NCBI GenBank assembly: GCA_024711125.1
Contig: JANJTM010000029.1
Span: forward strand, 99,559-163,558
Direction: 5' to 3'
DNA length: 64,000 nt
DNA from: Rhodothermales bacterium
Lineage (GTDB): Bacteria; Bacteroidota; Rhodothermia; Rhodothermales; UBA10348
Part shown: in pieces, positions 26,729 through 35,032 of the stretch
Layout of the letters: every line of letters begins with the position of its first letter
Numbering within the stretch: position 1 is the first letter of the stretch
The notes under the pieces: model-generated
What the model saw: the letters and a program-made list of their open reading frames with translations, nothing else
Database searches by the model: none
Told to the model about the DNA's origin: nothing
Translations under genes and position numbers: made by a program

Positions 26729-27434
26729 ACCCGGAACGCTGTTCGTCGTGCCGACCCCCATCGGCAACCTCGAGGATATCACGTTGCGGGCGTTGAAGGT
26801 GCTCGAGGCGGTCGATCTCGTCGCGTGCGAAGACACCAGGACATCCGGAGTCCTTCTCGCCCATTTCGGCATCAGGACCCCGAGGGTATCCTTCCACGCG
26901 CACAACGAGCACCGGAGGACGGACCCCCTGGTGGACCGGATCGAGGCCGGGGCATCCGTCGCCCTCGTGACCGACGCAGGCACGCCCGGCATTTCGGATC
27001 CCGGATTCCTCCTCGTACGGGCGTGCGTCGCGCGCGGGGTCCCCGTCGTCGCGCTTCCGGGAGCCACCGCCTTCGTGCCGGCCCTCGTGGCGTCCGGCCT
27101 GCCGTGCGAGCGCTTCGTGTTCGAGGGGTTCCTTCCGGTGAAGAAGGGGCGTCAGACGCGCCTCGCCCAACTGGCGGCCGAGACCCGCTCCATCGTGCTC
27201 TACGAATCGCCCCACAAGGCCGAGCGCACCCTGGCCGACCTCGCCGCGCACCTCGGGTCCGATCGCCCGGCCGCCCTCGCCCGCGAGTTGACCAAGAAGT
27301 TCGAGGAGGTCGCGCGCGGAACGCTCGGCTCGCTGGCCGCCGAGTTCGCTTCCCGCGATCGGATCCGCGGCGAGATCGTGATCGTGGTGGGACCGGCCGG
27401 TGCCGCGGAATCCAAGCCCGACTCACCGCGTTAG
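26721..27434 (+). CDS. rsmI: 16S rRNA (cytidine1402-2'-O)-methyltransferase
   Basis: RsmI adds the 2'-O-methyl group to C1402 in the ribosomal decoding centre. The start MVEPGTLFVVPTPIGNLEDIT at 26721 is the family N terminus and overlaps the LptF/G gene by 8 bp. The tetrapyrrole-methylase-fold motifs VACEDTRTSG, SFHAHNE, DAGTPGISDPG and LPGATAFVPALVASG are all present, as is the C-terminal RELTKKFEE segment. The 237-residue length is slightly short because the C-terminal helical extension is missing, as in many Bacteroidota. Confidence 0.95.
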   Translation: MVEPGTLFVVPTPIGNLEDITLRALKVLEAVDLVACEDTRTSGVLLAHFGIRTPRVSFHAHNEHRRTDPLVDRIEAGASVALVTDAGTPGISDPGFLLVRACVARGVPVVALPGATAFVPALVASGLPCERFVFEGFLPVKKGRQTRLAQLAAETRSIVLYESPHKAERTLADLAAHLGSDRPAALARELTKKFEEVARGTLGSLAAEFASRDRIRGEIVIVVGPAGAAESKPDSPR

Positions 27435-27469
27435 GGCACTTTCCCCTAATTCCGAGTCGCGTTCAGGCC

Positions 27470-30340
27470 ATGGATTGGAAGAAGACCGAGCGTATCGTCG
27501 GCTGGTCGGTGCTGCTGTATGCCCTCGCGCTCTACGTGAAGACCGTCGCCCCGGCGACGTCGTTCTGGGATTCCGGCGAATTCATCGCGATCGCGAACCG
27601 TCTGCAGGTGTCCCATCCCCCGGGAGCCCCGTTCTACATGCTGGTGGGGCGGCTCTTCTCGATGTTCGTTCCGACCGCGTACGTGGCGCTGGCCGTGAAC
27701 ATGGTTTCGGTGGTCGCGAGCGCCCTCACGGTGCTGCTCACCCACCTGATCGTGGTACGCCTCATCCGCGAGTTCCAGGGAGAACCGGCCGACTGGACCC
27801 CTCTCGACCGTTTCGTCGCGCTGGCGGGCGGGGTCATCGGCGCGTGCACGTTCGCAGTGACCGACTCGTTCTGGTACAACGCGGTGGAAGCCGAGGTCTA
27901 TGCCCTCTCGATGCTCTTCACTGCCGCCGTCGTCTGGCTGATTCTCGTCTGGAAGGAGCAGGCCGAAGCGGAGGAAGCGGCGCTGAAGGGCGGGCAGCAC
28001 CTGTTCGACCTCGCGGCCAACCGGTACCTGGTGCTCATCGCGTACCTCTTCGGCCTCGCGGTCGGCGTGCACCTTCTCAACCTGCTCGCCATCTTTTTCA
28101 TCGCCCTCATCGTCTTCTATACCGAGGTCGAGAAGAGCGAATGGAGCACCGGCCAACTGGTGAAGGGCCTGCTGCTGACCGGCGTCGTTTCGACGATGGC
28201 CTTCCTCGCCGTGTACCCGGTGCTCATCCAGAAGCTGCCGGGATGGATCGGGGACTCGGGCGCGCCGGTCTTCGTCACCCTCGTATTCCTTGCCGCCGTC
28301 GTCGCCGCCGTCTGGTACTCCCATTCGCGACGCCTGCAGGTACTCAACATGGTGTCGCTCGCCGTGGCGATGGTGCTGATCGGCTATTCGACGTACGCGG
28401 TCATTTTCGTGCGGTCGGCCGCCAACCCGCCGATCGACGAAAACGACCCGGAGACGGTCGAAGCCATCGTCTCGTACCTGAAGCGCGAGCAGTACGGCGA
28501 GACCCCGCTTCTCAAGGGCGCGACGTACGACAACCGGGTAGGCCAGGTCGACACGCGTGACGGTCGCGAGGAGTGGTTCCCCCGTCGATACTCGCCGGAG
28601 CCCTCCCACGCCCGGGTGTATGCCCTGTACGACTCGGACTCGGAGTTCTTCTGGAAGTACCAGGTCGGCCACATGTACCTGCGATACTTCCTGTGGAATT
28701 TCGTCGGCCGGGCCAGCGACGAACAGGACGCCCCCGCCATCACGGGATTCTCGGAGCGCGAAACCGACCGGTACCTGTACCAGACGCCGTCCGAACGCGC
28801 CTCGCGGAATGCCTACTACGGCCTGCCGCTGCTCCTGGGACTCATCGGTGCCGCGTTCCACTTCCTTCGGGACTGGCGACGCGCGCTGGCCGTGCTCGTG
28901 CTGTTCATGGTCTCCGGCATCGGGATCATCCTGTACCTCAACCAGACACCGCTGCAGCCGCGCGAACGCGACTACTCGTACGTGGCGAGTTTCTTCGCCT
29001 TCAGCCTCTGGGTGGGCATAGGCGCCGCCGGGGTCCTGCAGCTGGCGGCCGAGGCACTGAGGGATCGGCTCGGCTCGACCGGAGCCCTGTTCCGCACGTC
29101 GGCCGGCATTGCCCTCGCGCTGTTCCTGGCCGTGCCCGCGCTGGTGGCCGTCGTGAACCTGGACGACCATGACCGCTCGGGGCAGTACGTGGCGGGCGAA
29201 TACGCGTATAACATGCTCATGAGCGTGGAGGAGAACGCGGTCCTCCTGACCAACGGCGACAACGATACGTTCCCCCTCTGGTACCTGCAGGAGGTGGAGG
29301 GCGTTCGGCAGGACGTGCGGGTTGCCAACCTTTCGCTGATGAACACCCCGTGGTACGTGCGCCAACTCAAGAACCAGGCGTCGCGCACCTCCGACCCGCT
29401 TCCGATCTCGATGCCGGACCCGCAGATCGACGAGCTCACCGTACAGCTTTTCGAGCCCAGGGACATCACGCTGCCGGTCGACGTGCCGGCGCTGCTGAAC
29501 CGGAGCGAGGTCACGGTCGCGCACGACGATTCGGCGCTCATCGAGTCGCCGATGCGGTGGAAGCTGAACGGACGCGAGTACGGCCTCGAGGGACGGTACA
29601 ACCTGCTCTACGGCGTGGACCAGGTGCTGCTCGACCTGCTGATGACGAATGCTCAGCAGGGGTGGAAGCGCCCCATCTATTTCGCGGTCACGGTGAGTCC
29701 CGACGGACAGCTCGACCTCCAGGACTATTTCCAGCTCGAAGGGCAGGCGTACCGCGTCGTTCCGATCCGGCACGAGGAGCAGCTCGGCCGCATCGTGCCC
29801 GACATCGCCCTCGAGCGCCTGCGCGCGTTCCGTTTCACGGGATTGAACGATCCGGACGTCTATTTCGACGAGAACATCCGCCGCATGGTGGACAACTACC
29901 GCAACATCTTCTCCCACACCGCACAGCGGCTCGCTGAAGCGGGGCGCGTGGAAGAGGCCCGGCAGTTGCTCGACGACTTCATGGCGAAGGTTCCGTTCGA
30001 GACGATCCCGGGGGACGAGCGGTCGTACCTCTTCATGGCGCAGGCCTACCAGGCCATGGGAGACGACGATCGGGCCGTTTCGCTCATGCAGCAGTCCGAG
30101 CCGGTGGTACTCCACCGCCTGCGCCTCGCGAGCGCATCCGGGTCGGATCGGGAACTGGAGTACGCGGCACGGTTCGTGGAACTCGTGCGCTACGCCTACC
30201 TGGATGCCCGGGATTTCGACGCGGCGGCAGCCTTCTCGAAGCGCATCGCCGACGCTCTCGGAGCTCCGGACTACGAGCAGACCGCCGACGAGCTGCGCGA
30301 GATGGTAGACAGCGCCGAAATCGACACGACCGGCCGCTGA
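27470..30340 (+). CDS. DUF2723 family membrane protein, GT-C glycosyltransferase-like
   Basis: A 956-residue protein. The first 560 residues or so hold about a dozen transmembrane helices with the DUF2723 signature FWDSGEF (32-38) and SHPPGAPF (48-55). The acidic residues in the first loop are placed like those of GT-C protein O-mannosyltransferases. An ERDYSYV segment lies near the end of the membrane part. A large extracytoplasmic domain follows, and the last 130 residues look TPR-like (AYQAMGDDDRAVSLMQQ). Members of this family in Bacteroidota have been linked to surface glycosylation; the exact acceptor here is inference. It follows rsmI after 35 bp, probably in one transcript with the LPS permease gene. 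Confidence 0.85.
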   Translation: MDWKKTERIVGWSVLLYALALYVKTVAPATSFWDSGEFIAIANRLQVSHPPGAPFYMLVGRLFSMFVPTAYVALAVNMVSVVASALTVLLTHLIVVRLIREFQGEPADWTPLDRFVALAGGVIGACTFAVTDSFWYNAVEAEVYALSMLFTAAVVWLILVWKEQAEAEEAALKGGQHLFDLAANRYLVLIAYLFGLAVGVHLLNLLAIFFIALIVFYTEVEKSEWSTGQLVKGLLLTGVVSTMAFLAVYPVLIQKLPGWIGDSGAPVFVTLVFLAAVVAAVWYSHSRRLQVLNMVSLAVAMVLIGYSTYAVIFVRSAANPPIDENDPETVEAIVSYLKREQYGETPLLKGATYDNRVGQVDTRDGREEWFPRRYSPEPSHARVYALYDSDSEFFWKYQVGHMYLRYFLWNFVGRASDEQDAPAITGFSERETDRYLYQTPSERASRNAYYGLPLLLGLIGAAFHFLRDWRRALAVLVLFMVSGIGIILYLNQTPLQPRERDYSYVASFFAFSLWVGIGAAGVLQLAAEALRDRLGSTGALFRTSAGIALALFLAVPALVAVVNLDDHDRSGQYVAGEYAYNMLMSVEENAVLLTNGDNDTFPLWYLQEVEGVRQDVRVANLSLMNTPWYVRQLKNQASRTSDPLPISMPDPQIDELTVQLFEPRDITLPVDVPALLNRSEVTVAHDDSALIESPMRWKLNGREYGLEGRYNLLYGVDQVLLDLLMTNAQQGWKRPIYFAVTVSPDGQLDLQDYFQLEGQAYRVVPIRHEEQLGRIVPDIALERLRAFRFTGLNDPDVYFDENIRRMVDNYRNIFSHTAQRLAEAGRVEEARQLLDDFMAKVPFETIPGDERSYLFMAQAYQAMGDDDRAVSLMQQSEPVVLHRLRLASASGSDRELEYAARFVELVRYAYLDARDFDAAAAFSKRIADALGAPDYEQTADELREMVDSAEIDTTGR

Positions 30341-30359
30341 TCGGGACCGGCCGTCGTCC

Positions 30360-30848
30360 TCAGGATCCCGGAGCGCGTATCTCGAACGGGAAAGCCTGCC
30401 CGTTCAGCTTGAGCGTGTACGGACCGGCCGCGTACCGGCCGTCGAGCATGAGGTAGAACCGGTACGGCTTGAGCACGGCCGCGCAGACCGCACCGCGTTC
30501 CCGTCGCATGTCCAGCGTCACGTCGACGATGTTGCCGGTGCGCTCCTGCGTCACCGCGTGCAACTCCGTGCACGCATCGGGAAACGCACCCTTCACCAGG
30601 ATCTCCACCGCGACGGGCTGCCCCTGGACCGGCTCCGGCCGCACCGTCACCGACTCGAACGTCGCGGGGTACGCGGCCCACTCCCTGCCCTGTTCGGGCG
30701 GAGAGATGACGATCGTCTCGCGCCCGTCCGGGTCCGTTCCCTCGATCCGCGAGCCGAACCGATCGTCGGTCGCCGGCTCGGACGATCGCAGCGTGGCGCA
30801 GGCGGGGGCCATCACCAGGACGACGGCGAGGACGGCGGCCGATTTCAT
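30360..30848 (-). CDS. Small putative lipoprotein, unknown
   Basis: A 162-residue exported protein starting at the ATG at 30846-30848, 4 bp inside the end of rsfS (ATGA overlap). The N terminus is a signal peptide ending in a weak lipobox around MAPAC. The mature region has a Pro-rich linker and a beta-rich domain with two cysteines (DACTEL, GAVCAAV) that could form a disulfide. It ends in FPFEIRAPG. No family is recognised. Translational coupling to rsfS is clear, but a functional link is not. Confidence 0.6.
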   Translation of the reverse strand: MKSAAVLAVVLVMAPACATLRSSEPATDDRFGSRIEGTDPDGRETIVISPPEQGREWAAYPATFESVTVRPEPVQGQPVAVEILVKGAFPDACTELHAVTQERTGNIVDVTLDMRRERGAVCAAVLKPYRFYLMLDGRYAAGPYTLKLNGQAFPFEIRAPGS

Positions 30849-31318
30849 GCGCCACCTCCCGACGAAACCGATGGATCGTCCAGCAGCCTCACGTGCGGCG
30901 TCGAACCCGTATCCACGACTTCCTCGCGGGGAGCGTCGCCCCACAGGCGCTCGAGCCCATAGAACGCACGCCTCTCCTCGAGGAACACGTGCACCACGAG
31001 ATCCACGTAGTCGAGCAGGACCCACTGGCGGAATTCGTATCCCTCCACGTGCCACGGTCTTTCGGCATGCCGCTCGCGGATCCGGTCCTGCACCGCGTCG
31101 GCAATGGCCTTGATCTGCAGGTCCGAGTCGCCCGTGCACAGCACGAACACGTCGGCGACGCCGCTGACGCCCTGCATGTCCATGACGAGCACGTCGCGGC
31201 CCTTCTTCTCGAGGATCGCCTCGACCGACGTGCGGGCGAGTTCCCTGAACGTCGCGCTCGTTGCGCGCTCCTTCTTGCCTGTCTTGGGTCGGCTCAGCAG
31301 CCGTTCGACTTCGTTCAT
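30845..31318 (-). CDS. rsfS: Ribosomal silencing factor
   Basis: RsfS binds ribosomal protein L14 and blocks subunit joining when nutrients are short. The 157-residue protein has the family core VLVMDMQGVSGVADVFVLCTGDSDLQIKA split across about 44-72, the GYEFRQWVLLDY strand and VVHVFLEERRAFYGLERLWGDA. An N-terminal basic extension of about 28 residues and a C-terminal tail exceed the minimal domain. Upstream on the same strand is a LytR_C-type gene, a frequent neighbour of rsfS in other bacteria too. Confidence 0.95.
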   Translation of the reverse strand: MNEVERLLSRPKTGKKERATSATFRELARTSVEAILEKKGRDVLVMDMQGVSGVADVFVLCTGDSDLQIKAIADAVQDRIRERHAERPWHVEGYEFRQWVLLDYVDLVVHVFLEERRAFYGLERLWGDAPREEVVDTGSTPHVRLLDDPSVSSGGGA

Positions 31319-31345
31319 CGCGTGGCAGTCGGTGATCGGGGTAAA

Positions 31346-31795
31346 CTACGGTCTTTCCTCATCCGCGAACGGGCGAAGGCGGCGATAGTCGCAGCCGACG
31401 ACCAGCGTGGCATCCAGCAGGTACTCGTCGAGCAACTGGAGCCGTACGGCTTCCGGACCCAACCCGACGGCGTGTGCCACGCGTTCGGCGGCCGGCGTAT
31501 TGCCGACCCGGTCCATCACGAACGAGTCGGCTATGCCCGAACGTTCGTAGTTGCCTGCCTCGACGACGTCGAACCCCCTGTCGCGCAGATAGATGGCCAT
31601 GCGGGCCGCGAGCCCGGGCTCTCCGCAGCCGTTCCGGACATCCACTTGGACGTGGTCGTCCGACGGAACCTGTGGAACGGCTTCGTCCCGCCCGAACCAC
31701 CGGCTGCCCATCGACCAGGCCAGCACGGCCACCACGACGAGAGCGACCGCGAGGGCGGCGTTGATTCCGAGGTTTCCGAAGCGCTCAGCGGACAT
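31346..31795 (-). CDS. LytR C-terminal domain protein, membrane anchored
   Basis: A 149-residue protein starting at the ATG at 31793-31795. One transmembrane helix spans about 9-30 (NAALAVALVVVAVLAW). The extracytoplasmic part carries the LytR_C pattern VQVDVRNGCGEPGLAARMAIYLRDRGF in two halves, then VDVVEAGN-like and TLVVGCDY segments. This alpha/beta domain is found after LytR-CpsA-Psr phosphotransferases but here stands alone without the catalytic domain. It precedes rsfS after 27 bp. Function is unknown; envelope binding is likely. Confidence 0.82.
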   Translation of the reverse strand: MSAERFGNLGINAALAVALVVVAVLAWSMGSRWFGRDEAVPQVPSDDHVQVDVRNGCGEPGLAARMAIYLRDRGFDVVEAGNYERSGIADSFVMDRVGNTPAAERVAHAVGLGPEAVRLQLLDEYLLDATLVVGCDYRRLRPFADEERP

Positions 31796-31872
31796 GGGCC
31801 GACGGCAAAGCAAAACGCGGCGCGTCCCCGGGGCCGCGCCGCGCCATGGATGCGTTCCGCATGAAGTCCGGG

Positions 31873-32412
31873 CTATCGAAGCCTGCCATTCCACTCGCGG
31901 AAGCCGGCAGTGCCGTCCATCCCGTACCCGGGCCGGTCATAGCCGTAATACCCATAGGGGGATGCAAAATAGCCGTAGGGATTCTGACGGACCGAGAAAT
32001 GCAGCAGCATGTTCTCCTTCGGCCTGAAGGCCAGCTCGGCATTGCGCAGGAAGACGCGGGAATCCCCGCCCCCGGTGACCGACCCGCCCGGCATCGAACC
32101 GGTCGGCGAATAGGCCATGGCGACGTCGACACGGGCGGCAAGTCGGCTCGAAAACTGCCACTCCATCGTGTTGGTGTACATGCCGAGCGTGGAGCCGTAC
32201 CCGCCGAACGAGCCGGACGAAAGCTCGAACGAGTGGCTCATGCGGAAATGCTGCGGATCGAAAAAGCGGTTCAACGAAAAACCGGCTCCGCCCTGGTCGT
32301 ACAGCCGTACGGGAGACGAAACCGTGGCGGCATCGTGCCGCAACTGGGCGGAGGCCGGAGCGGCCGACGCGACGAGCACTACGAGCAGGAGGACGAACAG
32401 GAGTCTGCGCAT
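31873..32412 (-). CDS. Small exported protein with Tyr/Gly-rich tail
   Basis: A 179-residue exported protein. The start at 32412 gives signal peptide MRRLLFVLLLVVLVASAAPASA. The mature part contains strands resembling a small outer-membrane domain (FRMSHSFELSSGS, MEWQFSSRL). The C terminus is rich in Tyr, Gly and Pro (YGYFASPYGYYGY, DRPGYG). I do not recognise the family; proteins of this size with an RNAELAFRPKENM segment occur beside rsfS/LytR_C-type genes in related genomes only as far as general context suggests, so no function is assigned. It is divergent from tsaD. Confidence 0.6.
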   Translation of the reverse strand: MRRLLFVLLLVVLVASAAPASAQLRHDAATVSSPVRLYDQGGAGFSLNRFFDPQHFRMSHSFELSSGSFGGYGSTLGMYTNTMEWQFSSRLAARVDVAMAYSPTGSMPGGSVTGGGDSRVFLRNAELAFRPKENMLLHFSVRQNPYGYFASPYGYYGYDRPGYGMDGTAGFREWNGRLR

Positions 32413-32514
32413 GCGGTTATCTCGGGCTTGGGCAGGCATTGTCGTATAATGGACGGGGCTCGCGAGCCCTGTCAATAACGAGTCCGTTCGCGGTTTGTTC
32501 TGCGGTCAGCACGC

Positions 32515-33555
32515 GTGGAAAGGGCATTTTCCGCTCCATCCGGGAATCCGTCGCCGGTAGTCCTGGGCATCGAAACATCCTGCGACGACACCGCCGCCGC
32601 CGTGGTCGTGCGGGGGCGGCTCGCCTCGTCCGTGGTCGCGGCCCAGGACGTACACCGCCGGTACGGCGGCGTGGTGCCGGAGCTTGCCTCGCGAGATCAC
32701 CAGCGCCTGGTGCTGCCCGTCGTCGGTGACGCCCTCGAGAAAGCCGGGGTGGCGCTGCGGGACCTCACCACGGTGGCCGTTACCTACGGCCCCGGGCTCG
32801 CCGGATCGCTCCTCGTCGGATTGTCCTTCGCCAAGGCCCTTGCGTGGGCGCGGTCCCTCGATCTCGTCGGGGTGAACCACCTCGAAGGGCACCTCTTCTC
32901 GCTCTTCATCGAGGAGCCACATCCGCCGCTTCCTTTCCTGTGCCTGGTCGTGTCCGGTGGGCACACGCAGCTCGTCGTGGTCGACGAGGACTTCCGCTAC
33001 CGGACGATCGGCCGAACCCGTGACGACGCCGCCGGAGAGGCGTTCGACAAGGTCGGGAAACTGCTCGGCCTTCCCTATCCGGCCGGCCCGCACGTGGATC
33101 GGCTCGCGGCTGGCGGCGATCCCTCCGCGCTGCCTTTTCCGCGTACGCACCTGCCGGACCTGGATTTTTCGTTCAGCGGAATCAAGACCAGCGTACTCTA
33201 CCACGTGAGGGATCGCGCGGCCTCCGGAGCACCCCCTCTCGACGACGCCGGTCTAGCGGACCTGTGCGCGTCGTTCCAGGCGGCCGTGGTTTCCATGCTG
33301 GTCCGCGCGGTGGACCGTGCCCTGACCCGGGTGCCGGTACGGGCCATCGGGGTCGCCGGGGGCGTTTCGGCCAATTCCGGCCTGCGAACGGCACTGCGCG
33401 AACTGGCCGCGAAACGGAAGCTGGGGCTGTACATTCCGCGTCCTGCGTGGTGCACGGACAATGCCGCCATGATCGCCGTGGCCGGGTACCACCGGGCGGT
33501 CGCCGGCCACCTGTCCAAGCTCACGCTCACCGCCGAACCGGCCCTCGCGCTGTAG
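32515..33555 (+). CDS. tsaD: tRNA N6-adenosine threonylcarbamoyltransferase
   Basis: TsaD transfers the threonylcarbamoyl group to A37 of ANN-decoding tRNAs, with TsaB and TsaE. The 346-residue protein starts at a GTG (32515). Motifs are LGIETSCDDT (17-26), metal-binding NHLEGH (121-126 with H122 and H126), VSGGHTQL, and the C-terminal CTDNAAMIA with the third metal ligand. A perfect TATAAT at 32445-32450 lies 65 bp upstream, though without a good -35 match. It heads a likely operon with a chorismate mutase and mltG. Confidence 0.96.
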   Translation: MERAFSAPSGNPSPVVLGIETSCDDTAAAVVVRGRLASSVVAAQDVHRRYGGVVPELASRDHQRLVLPVVGDALEKAGVALRDLTTVAVTYGPGLAGSLLVGLSFAKALAWARSLDLVGVNHLEGHLFSLFIEEPHPPLPFLCLVVSGGHTQLVVVDEDFRYRTIGRTRDDAAGEAFDKVGKLLGLPYPAGPHVDRLAAGGDPSALPFPRTHLPDLDFSFSGIKTSVLYHVRDRAASGAPPLDDAGLADLCASFQAAVVSMLVRAVDRALTRVPVRAIGVAGGVSANSGLRTALRELAAKRKLGLYIPRPAWCTDNAAMIAVAGYHRAVAGHLSKLTLTAEPALAL

Positions 33556-33559
33556 TCGC

Positions 33560-33940
33560 ATGGCACGTCTCGACGAACTCCTGCGGCGCCTGTCCGAGAG
33601 CGAACCCGCGGCGCCGGCCGACGGGGCAACCGATGACATCGCCGCGTGGCGCGGACGCATCGACGCGATCGACCAGGTCCTGCTCGTGCTCCTGAACGAG
33701 CGCGCCCGGGCCGCCAACGTGATCGGCCACATCAAGAAACGACTGGGGCTACCGGTGTACGTGCCCAGCCGTGAAGTGCAGGTCCTCCAGCAGGTGCGGG
33801 ATGCGAACGCCGGCCCGCTCGATGACCGGGCGGTTACCCACCTGTTCGAGCGCATCATCGACGAAACGCGCTCGCTCGAGCGACAGAAGTACCAGGACGA
33901 CGAATCCGACGGCTCCTCCGGGCGTACCGGCGCCGTCTGA
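33560..33940 (+). CDS. Chorismate mutase, AroQ type
   Basis: A 126-residue monofunctional chorismate mutase that converts chorismate to prephenate in Phe/Tyr synthesis. The AroQ helical signature is seen: WRGRIDAIDQVLLVLLNERAR near 30-50, then an IGHIKKR segment with the active-site lysine, PVYVPSREVQVL, and the third helix HLFERIIDETRSLE. A low-complexity N-terminal extension (about 25 residues) precedes the domain. It sits 5 bp after tsaD and 12 bp before mltG, so co-transcription is likely without an obvious metabolic link. Confidence 0.9.
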   Translation: MARLDELLRRLSESEPAAPADGATDDIAAWRGRIDAIDQVLLVLLNERARAANVIGHIKKRLGLPVYVPSREVQVLQQVRDANAGPLDDRAVTHLFERIIDETRSLERQKYQDDESDGSSGRTGAV

Positions 33941-33951
33941 CTCCCCTAACC

Positions 33952-35019
33952 ATGTCCCGTCGGTCGGTCGTTCTCCTGATTTCCACCGCGATGGCGCTCG
34001 TCCTGGTCGCCGCGGCCGGCGCGTGGGTGGTCCTCGCGCCCAATACGCCCGATTTCGAGGGCTCCCGTTCCATCAAGGTGCGACGGGGCTCCCCGTTCGA
34101 GACCTTCGTGGACTCGCTCGGCTCAGCGCACCTGCTTCGCCGTCCGCGCACGTTCCGCTGGGTGGCCCGAGTTACCGGCTGGAACCGGCAGCTGAAATCC
34201 GGACACTATTCCTTCGAATCCGGCGCCTCCAATCTCGACATCCTGAATACGCTGCGCCGGGGCCTGCAGACACCCGTACGCGTCACGATCCAGCAGGGCA
34301 CGAGACCCGATTTCATGGCGCGCGCGTTGGAAAAGGAGATGGCCTTCTCGGCCGCTGAATTCCTGGCCGCGCTCCGGGACCCGGCACTTGCGTCGGAGTT
34401 GGGCACCGATACGACCGGCCTGTTCGGGTACATGCTGCCGGACACGTACGAGTTCTACTGGGAGACACCCGCGCCGGCGTTCGTGCGAAAGGTCAAGCAA
34501 TCGTTCGACGCCTTCTACGCACAGGCGGCCGCGGGGGCGTCCGGACCGTTCGTTCCGCTTTCACCCGCCGAGGTGGTCAACGTCGCGTCCATCGTGGAGT
34601 GGGAGACCTTCCATGAGCCCGAAATGCCCCGCATAGCGGGCGTCTACCTGAACCGGCTCCGGGACCGGTGGCTGCTCCAGGCCGATCCGACGATCCAATA
34701 CGCCCTCATCCGGCTCGAAGGATCGAAGCGTCGGCTGCTGTTCCGCGACTACCGCCTCGATCACCCGTACAATACGTACGTGCACCCGGGGCTTCCGCCC
34801 GGTCCCGTAACGAATCCGTCCAAGGCCTCGATCCGGAGCGTGCTGGAACCCGAGCGGCACGGCTACTTCTTCTTCGTGGCGACCGGCGACGGCACGCACA
34901 TCTTCTCGCGCACGCTGTCGGAGCATACCCGGAACGCCCAGGCGTATTACCGGGTCATGCGCGAACGACGAGCCGCGGCGGCCCGGGAAGCCGCCGCGGC
35001 GGGAGCGGCCGAAGGCTGA
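33952..35019 (+). CDS. mltG: Endolytic murein transglycosylase
   Basis: MltG cuts nascent peptidoglycan strands at the inner membrane. The 355-residue protein has an N-terminal transmembrane helix (about 8-29), a LysM-like region, and the YceG catalytic domain. The catalytic glutamate is E216 in ASIVEWETFHEPEM, equivalent to E218 of the E. coli enzyme in IVEKET. RIAGVYLNRL, QADPTIQY and YNTYVHPGLPPGPV complete the signature. An alanine/arginine-rich tail follows. It is third in the tsaD operon and converges on a porin gene. Confidence 0.95.
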   Translation: MSRRSVVLLISTAMALVLVAAAGAWVVLAPNTPDFEGSRSIKVRRGSPFETFVDSLGSAHLLRRPRTFRWVARVTGWNRQLKSGHYSFESGASNLDILNTLRRGLQTPVRVTIQQGTRPDFMARALEKEMAFSAAEFLAALRDPALASELGTDTTGLFGYMLPDTYEFYWETPAPAFVRKVKQSFDAFYAQAAAGASGPFVPLSPAEVVNVASIVEWETFHEPEMPRIAGVYLNRLRDRWLLQADPTIQYALIRLEGSKRRLLFRDYRLDHPYNTYVHPGLPPGPVTNPSKASIRSVLEPERHGYFFFVATGDGTHIFSRTLSEHTRNAQAYYRVMRERRAAAAREAAAAGAAEG

Positions 35020-35032
35020 CGCAGCCCGACGG

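Noticed and set aside
27446..30115. An 889-codon open frame antisense to the DUF2723 gene
   Set aside because: Same mirror effect; the sense strand has clear membrane helices and family motifs.
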